From contig NC_079322.1 in the NCBI RefSeq assembly GCF_029931775.1, positions 23,510,542 through 23,574,541 on the forward strand: 64,000 bases of DNA, in the 5' to 3' direction. The stretch comes from Euleptes europaea (lineage: Eukaryota > Chordata > Lepidosauria > Squamata > Sphaerodactylidae). Positions 60,401-64,000 of the stretch are shown here, in pieces; positions within the stretch are counted from its first letter, which is position 1; each line of letters begins with the position of its first letter. The notes beneath the pieces were generated by a model. The model searched no databases, was not told the origin of the DNA, and worked only from the letters and a program-made list of their open reading frames with translations. Made by a program: the position numbers and the translations under genes.

Positions 60401-62958
60401 GTATTTTTTTCACAATATCTCTTATAAACTGTATTCTAAATACATGGATTTCCAACTAGTGCTTCCGCTATGTATTTAAAGCATTTTTAGTCCACCTTTC
60501 TCCAATACTGGAGTCATGGCAAGTGTTAAACCAGGAAGAGGGCCTTTTTCTGGAGCAGCACCTCACTAGTTTGAATTGTCTCTAGGAATGCAGGAGATCT
60601 CCAGGTGGTGGCTGGAGATCTCCTGCTATTACAACTGATCTCCAGCCAATAAGAGATCAGTTCAACTGGAGAAAACAGTTGCTTTGGCAACTGGACTCTA
60701 TGGCATTGAAGTCCCTCCCTTCTCCAAACCCCGCCCTCCTCAGGCTCCGCCCCCAAAATCACCAGGTATTTCCCAACACAGAGCTGGCAATCCTAACTGA
60801 TTTCCCAAAACTGTTTGCCAGGTGCCCGGTTTGCTCAGGGTTAGGTGCCATTTGCCCTGGCTTTTTGTTGAGTTGGTTGAGCTTTGTGTGTCGTTTTTAT
60901 TATAAGGTCACGCTGCAAACCACTGTAGGTAAAAGGTAAAGGTCTCCTGTGCAAGCACCGGGTCATTCCTGTCCCATGGGGTGACGTCACATCCCGACGT
61001 TTACTAGGTAGACTTTGTTTACAGGGTGGTTTGCCAGTGCCTTCCCCAGTCATCTTCCCTTTACCCCCAGCAAGCTGGTTACTCATTTTACCAACTTCAG
61101 AAGGATGGAAGGCTGAGTCAACCTTGAGCTGGCTACCTGAAATCGACTTCAGTTGGGCTCGAACTCAGGTCGTGAGCAGAGCTTTTGACTGCAGTACTAC
61201 AGCTTACGACTCCTGCAAACCACTGTAGATAGCTGTATATTATTAGTTTTGTGACTAAAATGTTTTAACTGTTTTTTAACAGTGGCTTAGCCTGTCTAAT
61301 CGCTGTGTATAACTGCGCTGCTTTGGAAGTCTTTTGATAAGCATTTGCAGGATACAAACATTTTCAGGAAACCCAGTATTTCAGATGCTGCCCCCAAAGT
61401 ATCAGCTTTCACTCAAATGCATAGATGGATTTTGTACCACTGTGTAAATTCTTTTTGTAAAACTTTGGGAATAGTCTTTCTGGGACAAAAACAGATACAT
61501 CTGCTATGAGAAGCTTGCAGGAAACATGTTACATTATATCAAAGGAGAGTCTAACTTTCCAGTTTTTAAAAACTAGATTAGATTCCTCTCTTGGATATTT
61601 CTCCTTAGTGCTTGTGCTCATTTTCTCTTCCACAGTCAAGGTCTCGCCCCTATAAGGTAAAAAGGTAAAGGTCCCCTGTGCAAGCACAAGGTCATTCCTG
61701 ACCCATGGGGTGACGTCACAACCTGACATTTACTAGGCAGACTTTGTTTACGGGGTGGTTTACCAGTGCCTTCCCCAGTCATCTTCTTTACCCCCAGCAA
61801 GCTGGGTACTCATTTTACTGACCTCGGAAGGATGGAAGGCTGAGTCAACCTTGAGCTGGCTACCTGAAACCGACTTCCGTTGGGATCGAACTCAGATCAT
61901 GAGCAGAGCTTTTGACTGCAGTACTGCAGTTTGCCACTCTGTGCCATGGGGCTCCTATTCTCGCCCCTATACAGTGGTTGAAATAGACCACCATAGCTCA
62001 GTTATTAAAATGAACCAGGTCTCCGAAACTCCCCATATTTGCATGGCGTTCCATCTGCATTGTCTTCCTGCTTAGTTCACTACATTTCATACACTGGCTT
62101 CTGCACAAAGCTTTTTTTATTTTTCAAAGATTCACACAAACGATGCCCAATTACCTTGGCTTCAATCTGCCTGTAGCATGAGACACCATACACTGTGCTT
62201 CGATCCCCGCATCTCGGTGGCAAATGGAAAAAAACAGTGTCTGAAAGAATAAAAAGAATGCCTCATAATCCACCGACATGATACAGAAACAAGGCTTGAC
62301 ATTTCAACGGTGTTATCCTTCACAATGTAACCCTAAGGGTCAATTTTCCCATTAGAATGGCGTACCTAGGAAAAACTGCAGAAACCATGGTGTGGTACAC
62401 TGGCACACATGGCATGTAGGGCCGTGGGGAGGGGCCATGGCTCAGTGGTAGAGCATCTGCTTGGCATGCAGAAAGTACCAGGTTCAATCCCAGGCAACTC
62501 CATTTAAAGGGACTAGGTGAGTAGGTGATGTGAAAGATCTCTACCTGAGACCCTGGAGAGCCGCTGCCGGTCTGAGTAGACAATACTGACTTGGATGGTC
62601 CAAGGGTCTGATTCAGTATAAGGCAGCTGCATGTGACTCAGGTCAAGTTATTGTGCTACCCTGGATGAAAATTAATTTTGATCCCCACCCATCCATCTTC
62701 AAAAAAACAGTACCCATTAAAGTATTTTTTTTCTGGCAGAATAAAAGGAGTCTGTCAAGAAACTTCCTTTCTTAAAAAAAATAAATCAAAATGAAAGCAC
62801 ATAGCACTGGGTGGAACCACCCCAAGTGACTACTCACCTTCTTGATAATTGTGAGCACCGTCTGGCAATGCAAGGAAAGGTAAATATTTCCATTCCTCTG
62901 GCAGACTGTGGCTGTCGTGACTTTCTCCTGGGGTTAGGGGAGGATAGGAGAACTCAAC
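39359..62958 (-). CDS. AVL9: AVL9 (exons 2-16; 5' end outside window)
   Basis: Fifteen coding exons on the minus strand join with every phase matching, giving 614 residues plus stop. Human AVL9 is 648, and its first exon encodes about 31. The order of recognised blocks is: VEFSYPPL and EEWKYLPFLALPDGAHNY; TVFFHLPPR; PLYGLLQAKLQLITHAYFEE; VLFYISPVNRLVGALLTV (the AVL9/DENN-type N-terminal half); a low-complexity acidic linker in exon 10 (SSESDWETLDPNVLEDPN); then GLISGLEEDQYGMPLAIFTK, the FLDGTGWEGGDEWIRAQF block and a basic C-terminus. AVL9 is a conserved DENN-related protein; yeast Avl9 acts in late secretory transport and human AVL9 has been linked to cell migration. Introns are full of SINEs. 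No coding break is seen. Confidence 0.96.
39546..39752 (-). mobile_element. tRNA-Ala-headed SINE, D family
   Basis: Reverse copy. It begins with the tail (acgtgaagctgccttatact) and ends in a tRNA-like head that reads on the minus strand as a degraded tggctcagtggtagagcatc. It lies about 90 bp upstream of AVL9 exon 16. Confidence 0.82.
39778..40022 (-). mobile_element. tRNA-derived SINE, B family
   Basis: Contains agagttggtttttatatgcc, gtgagttaggtggggctgag and the head cttaaccactgcaccatgct in reverse. Confidence 0.85.
40249..40337 (-). CDS. AVL9: AVL9 exon 15
   Basis: Encodes QNSERGKKIGNAMVTTSRN to RAV. Acceptor cttcgtttag, donor CTGTAG|gtaaga. Confidence 0.95.
40625..40678 (-). CDS. AVL9: AVL9 exon 14 (54 nt)
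   Basis: Encodes HPFQGQYSVSDVKLR and LS, with split codons at both ends. Acceptor ctttccag, donor ATCACA|gtaagt. Confidence 0.93.
41345..41405 (+). mobile_element. Penelope-like/related tail fragment
   Basis: ttgccactggacttcgctac followed by actaacatggctactactct is the same tail type as that inserted at 9006-9066. Confidence 0.45.
41542..41659 (-). CDS. AVL9: AVL9 exon 13
   Basis: Encodes NEKILSDF, GTTFVAAWRNTHNYRVWNSN and HPALAEVNP. Acceptor gtatttattag, donor CCTAG|gtaaga. Confidence 0.95.
42231..42391 (-). mobile_element. ACCTTT-tailed SINE (Sauria-SINE-like, C family), 5' truncated
   Basis: Starts with reverse tail units (aaggtaaaggtaaaggt), then cctgtgcaagcaccgggtca, and stops at cagcaagctgggtactca without a head. 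Confidence 0.8.
42695..42850. mobile_element. SINE-like interspersed repeat, family uncertain
   Basis: aagaccaaggcccatcaagt, ccagcagtctgttcacagtg and gccaaccaggttcctctagc are phrases of a common reptilian repeat. No open frame. Confidence 0.5.
43507..43727 (-). mobile_element. tRNA-derived SINE, B family
   Basis: Reverse copy with ttgtaaggtaggtggggctg, gactagcccaaggtcaccca and the head cttaaccactacaccacact. Confidence 0.83.
43897..44116 (-). CDS. AVL9: AVL9 exon 12
   Basis: Encodes IEEALVQIHDPELRKVLNPT, ADYLVKHVMENRDDV, FLDGTGWEGGDEWIRAQF and HALLAATLQP. Donor CCAG|gtaagc. A C-family SINE lies 27 bp upstream of its acceptor (tcccaacag). Confidence 0.96.
44143..44413 (-). mobile_element. ACCTTT-tailed SINE, C family, near full length
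   Basis: Reverse copy. The tail aaaggtaaaggtt is followed by the BovB-like gggtcattactgacccacgg, the body, and the head reading gactgcagtactgcagttta then ccactctgcgccacagg. Confidence 0.85.
44825..45140 (-). mobile_element. tRNA-derived SINE, B family, full length
   Basis: Full-length reverse copy with both copies of the internal duplicated half (attagagtctgctgctcatg and attagcgtccgctgctccaa) and the head cttaaacactacaccatgct. Confidence 0.87.
45682..45816 (-). CDS. AVL9: AVL9 exon 11
   Basis: Exactly 45 codons: GYLCLPYMALQQHHLLSD, then VTIRG and FVAGATNILFRQQKHLSD to VE. Acceptor ctgttccag, donor GTAGAG|gtatga. Confidence 0.96.
46708..46953 (-). mobile_element. tRNA-derived SINE, B family
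   Basis: Reverse copy from gaagaagagttggtttttat to cctctacaccaaatggct, with the short body lacking the second internal half. Confidence 0.84.
47543..47660 (+). mobile_element. ACCTTT-tailed SINE, C family, 3' fragment
   Basis: Plus orientation, gtaaacatagtctgcctagt to gtaatgacccggtacttgca and a terminal taccttt. Confidence 0.72.
48562..48777 (-). mobile_element. tRNA-Ala-headed SINE, D family
   Basis: Reverse copy from gaacacatgaagctgcctta to the head ctctaccactgagccatggc. Confidence 0.85.
48897..49086 (-). mobile_element. hAT-type MITE, copy 12
   Basis: Reverse copy flanked by an exact 8-bp duplication, gctgggcc (48889-48896 and 49087-49094). The right end is worn (tcccaatcata). Confidence 0.85.
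49350..49473 (+). repeat. Left arm of a 120-bp inverted repeat
   Basis: Matches the reverse complement of 50091-50209 over its length, including ttaaacaagcttattgctat and gagtgtatcatgcataatca, with scattered mismatches. Confidence 0.88.
49520..49568 (+). repeat. AAT microsatellite
   Basis: An imperfect run of AAT units with interruptions by AAAT. Confidence 0.9.
49795..50090 (+). mobile_element. LINE ORF2 C-terminus and 3' UTR fragment
   Basis: The frame reads CPCNSGEPETLEHVLLRC then NYYKEDREK, the CxxC...HxxxxC terminal zinc motif found at the end of many non-LTR retrotransposon reverse-transcriptase proteins. It continues to a stop at 50043-50045. The 3' UTR appears to run into the right inverted-repeat arm. 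It is heavily 5' truncated. Confidence 0.7.
50091..50209 (-). repeat. Right arm of a 120-bp inverted repeat
   Basis: Reverse complement of 49350-49473, separated from it by about 617 bp that include the LINE fragment. It lies in AVL9 intron 10, only about 320 bp from exon 10. Confidence 0.88.
50533..51080 (-). CDS. AVL9: AVL9 exon 10 (large, variable linker)
   Basis: 548 nt. Encodes GMIDHGLTDCSQYRPRKS, then a fast-evolving Ser/Glu-rich linker with SSESDWETLDPNVLEDPN, then PITMQPQAKTG and GLISGLEEDQYGMPLAIFTK. Acceptor gtttccag, donor ACCAAG|gtaaga. Confidence 0.96.
51209..51505 (+). mobile_element. tRNA-derived SINE, B family, full length (plus)
   Basis: Head agagccagtgtggtgtagta, gttaagagtggt, body, and 3' end aaaaccaactcttcttcttc. 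It is the only B copy in the AVL9 introns that is antisense to AVL9. Confidence 0.88.
51613..51822 (-). mobile_element. Old tRNA-type SINE
   Basis: Reverse copy with aactcaaagcggctcac-like start (actcaaagcggctcacatta), gactggcccagggtcaccca and a degraded head at gctacccacaataccac. Confidence 0.72.
53162..53231 (-). CDS. AVL9: AVL9 exon 9
   Basis: Encodes VLFYISPVNRLVGALLTV and LSLFP. Acceptor ttccctttcag, donor TTCCTG|gtgaga. Confidence 0.95.
53998..54036 (-). CDS. AVL9: AVL9 exon 8 (39-nt microexon)
   Basis: Thirteen codons, VLILFKLILLEKK, identical to the human segment. Found by looking for the residues missing between exons 7 and 9. Acceptor aattttcaag, donor AAAAAG|gtaaga. Confidence 0.95.
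54868..54908 (-). CDS. AVL9: AVL9 exon 7 (41 nt)
   Basis: Encodes LSPRDLVLQFRHK after a split Gly codon. The acceptor is a T-rich tract ending ttttag; donor ACAAG|gtatat. Confidence 0.95.
55121..55411 (-). mobile_element. ACCTTT-tailed SINE, C family
   Basis: Reverse copy with aaggtaaaggtactctcctg at one end and gcagcttaccactctgcgcc at the other. Confidence 0.85.
56008..56326 (-). mobile_element. tRNA-derived SINE, B family, full length
   Basis: Reverse copy from agaagaagagttggttttta to aaccactacaccacgctggc, with the duplicated internal half. Confidence 0.87.
56341..56640 (+). mobile_element. Penelope-like terminal fragment with hammerhead-like core
   Basis: At 56378-56401 it reads CTGAAGA, one A, stem GGCC-ATTT-GGCC, then GAAA, fitting the CUGANGA...GAAA hammerhead core plus one extra A. 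TTTGACC (56370-56376) and GGTCAAA (56409-56415) enclose it. AT-rich sequence follows. No open frame. Confidence 0.5.
56685..56751 (-). CDS. AVL9: AVL9 exon 6
   Basis: Encodes ELYEHMNSSLGGGPLEGSQV and YL plus one base. Acceptor gattttcacag, donor CCTTG|gtaagc. Confidence 0.95.
57031..57235 (-). mobile_element. hAT-type MITE, copy 13
   Basis: 205-bp reverse copy flanked by an exact 8-bp duplication, ctccaggg (57023-57030 and 57236-57243). Confidence 0.88.
57668..57757 (-). CDS. AVL9: AVL9 exon 5
   Basis: Thirty codons: PLYGLLQAKLQLITHAYFEE then KDFSQISILK. Acceptor tttttcttgcaag, donor CTTAAG|gtaggt. Confidence 0.95.
57900..58130 (-). mobile_element. Old tRNA-type SINE
   Basis: Reverse copy, cacccaatgggtacccaaag to aacctgggtctcccagattc and a degraded head. 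It lies between AVL9 exons 4 and 5. Confidence 0.72.
58306..58377 (-). CDS. AVL9: AVL9 exon 4
   Basis: Twenty-four codons, ALKVRQADITRETVQKSV to LSQL. Acceptor ttcttctttttag, donor CAGCTG|gtaaga. Confidence 0.95.
58803..58955 (+). mobile_element. 5S-rRNA-derived SINE
   Basis: ctaagcagggtcggccttgg then ttagtatttggatgggagac is the second half of vertebrate 5S rRNA. It is followed by ggcaatggaaaaccacctct and a gtgacttgatgggg tail. It is truncated at the 5' end of the 5S part. Confidence 0.82.
59057..59275 (+). mobile_element. tRNA-Ala-headed SINE, D family, full length
   Basis: The first 70 bp form a near-complete tRNA-like head, with A box tggctcagtggtagagc, anticodon arm cttggcatgcag and B box ggttcaatccccgg. 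This is followed by a body ending gcagcttcatgtgttca. It will trigger tRNA predictors but is a SINE. Confidence 0.88.
60597..60795 (-). mobile_element. hAT-type MITE, copy 14 (left end lost)
   Basis: Reverse copy from gatctccaggtggtggctgg to gagctggcaatccta. The first ~18 bp are replaced. Confidence 0.82.
60930..61212 (-). mobile_element. ACCTTT-tailed SINE, C family
   Basis: Reverse copy from aaaaggtaaaggtctcctgt to gactgcagtactacagctta. The head is cut at cgactcctgc. Confidence 0.84.
61655..61954 (-). mobile_element. ACCTTT-tailed SINE, C family, full length
   Basis: Reverse copy with tail aaaaggtaaaggtcccc and complete head ending ccactctgtgccatggggct then cct, which reads aggagccccatggcacagag on the minus strand. 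Confidence 0.86.
62155..62240 (-). CDS. AVL9: AVL9 exon 3
   Basis: Encodes TVFFHLPPRCGDRST, VYGVSCYRQIEAK. Acceptor ttctttcag, donor CCAAG|gtaatt. Confidence 0.95.
62431..62640 (+). mobile_element. tRNA-Ala-headed SINE, D family
   Basis: Plus copy from ggggccatggctcagtggta to aggcagctgcatgtgactca. Confidence 0.86.
62838..62958 (-). CDS. AVL9: AVL9 exon 2
   Basis: Encodes VEFSYPPLTPGESHDSHS and EEWKYLPFLALPDGAHNYQE plus one base. Acceptor ctgtttgcag, donor AGAAG|gtgagt. Intron 1 runs off the right edge. Confidence 0.95.
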
Positions 62959-63267
62959 CTGCAAACAGAGACATTATAAGAATGGCGACTCCAGAACCAT
63001 AGGAGTGACCTGCCAAATCCAGTAATCAGTCATCCGATATCCATGTGTAAGATGGCATAGACAATCCCTTCGCATATCATGTTTCTTGAAACAACTAGCA
63101 GAAAATCCTGGACAATTAATAGCAGAAGGCCACATATAGAGAATGAAGCAAGGGTTGTTTGTGTTCATGAGTGGTTTATATCGATAAATATCTTTCATTG
63201 GGGTTGTGTCCAACCAACTCCGGATGGCGCTCCACTCATGGAACAGAACTTTCCTGTCCACTGTGGT

Positions 63268-63581
63268 GAAGAAGAAAAAGAAGAAGAGTTGGTTTTTATA
63301 TGCTGCTTTCTCTACCACTTAAGGAAGAATCAAACCAGCTTACAATCACCTTCCCTTCCCCTCCCCACAAAAGTCACCCTGTGAGGTAGGTGGGGCAGAG
63401 AGAGCTCTAAGAGAGCTTTGACTAGCCCAAGGTCACCCTTGTGTAGGAGTGGGGAAACCAACCCGGTTCACCAGATTAGCGTCCACCACTCATGTGGAGG
63501 AGTGGGGAATCAAACCCGGCTCTCCAGATTAGAGTCCACTGCTCCAAACCACAACTCTTAACCACTACACCACGCTGGCAT
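63268..63581 (-). mobile_element. tRNA-derived SINE, B family, full length
   Basis: Reverse copy from aagaagaagagttggttttt to cactacaccacgctggca, in AVL9 intron 1. Confidence 0.86.
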
Positions 63582-63832
63582 TTTCTTCTGCCACTAGAAT
63601 TGCAAAAAGCCCTTGTAAGCCTCACTCTTTTGTCCACTTAAGAAAACTAGATACACTTGCAGTCTGTGACACAATGTAAAACAAAACACTCCAAAGCCTG
63701 ATCCTGCACAAAGCCTTTGCCTGTTTTGTGCACCCTCTCCCATGAGATTGCAGCTGTAAACTTCATCTGGCAGAACTCCTAACAAGTGGAAGAAGGACAC
63801 ACCTACAAAACACATATGAATGATTTCTAGTA

Positions 63833-63945
63833 CCGTATATACCCATTTATAAGCCGACCCGCGTATAAGCCGAGGTGCCTAATTTCTCCCCAAAAATGGG
63901 GGAAAATTAGGCACCCGCGTATAAGCCGAGGGTCGGCTTATAACC
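63833..63945. repeat. Palindromic interspersed repeat
   Basis: ataagccgacccgcgtataa and its reverse complement (ttatacgcgggtcggcttat-like arms at 63909-63940) surround aggtgcctaatttctcccca and ggggaaaattaggcacc. It is a near-perfect hairpin MITE followed by a poly-C run. Confidence 0.75.
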
Positions 63946-64000
63946 CCCCCCCCCCGCAGGCTTACCTGACAGGGCTCTCCAGCGGAGAGGGTCCGGCGGC

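Noticed and set aside
63950-64000. Possible AVL9 exon 1 ending CCCTGTCAG|gtaagc
   Set aside because: The donor looks good, but no frame gives the expected conserved end (HHKKGCQ-like). The sequence abuts the palindromic repeat and poly-C, so it is more likely part of a repeat.

Overview
This is a vertebrate nuclear window, almost certainly from a squamate reptile (a gecko-like lizard is my guess). The case rests on the interspersed repeats: a tRNA-headed SINE whose 3' tail is built from ACCTTT units (as described for Sauria SINEs), two 5S-rRNA-derived SINEs, CR1 and L1 remnants, and a very abundant roughly 209-bp hAT-type MITE with TAGGGTTGCCA ends. There are no prokaryotic or organellar features.

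Three protein genes are supported. (1) About 1.2-6.7 kb, minus strand: a Bucky ball/Velo1-like germ-plasm organiser gene (BUC), three coding exons, about 680 residues predicted. (2) About 15.2-31.3 kb, plus strand: KBTBD2, a BTB-BACK-kelch CUL3 adaptor. It has a CpG-island promoter at 15.2-16.05 kb, a long first intron and three coding exons (23797-23966, 25392-25557, 28322-29857) that join in frame to exactly 623 codons. (3) 39359-62958 and beyond the right edge, minus strand: AVL9, a DENN-related trafficking protein. Fifteen consecutive coding exons (exons 2-16) are visible and all junctions are in phase; the start exon lies outside the window.

BUC and KBTBD2 are head to head and separated by about 8.5 kb of repeats. 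A strong CTCF core motif sits at 15096-15108, on the edge of the CpG island. KBTBD2 and AVL9 are convergent, with about 8 kb between their ends. The three genes are not an operon-like system. KBTBD2 and AVL9 look like ordinary housekeeping genes; BUC is expected to be a maternal germline gene.

The most unusual points are: the intact-looking BUC gene; a nested minisatellite (21/42-bp units in 182-bp and 595-bp higher-order repeats) starting within the first 700 bp downstream of the KBTBD2 promoter; a dense cluster of hAT MITEs with clean 8-bp target duplications; and several hammerhead-ribozyme-like cores in Penelope-like or related repeat fragments, one of them inserted inside a MITE. Exon boundaries were placed by hand from splice motifs and reading-frame continuity. 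UTR ends and repeat edges are approximate.
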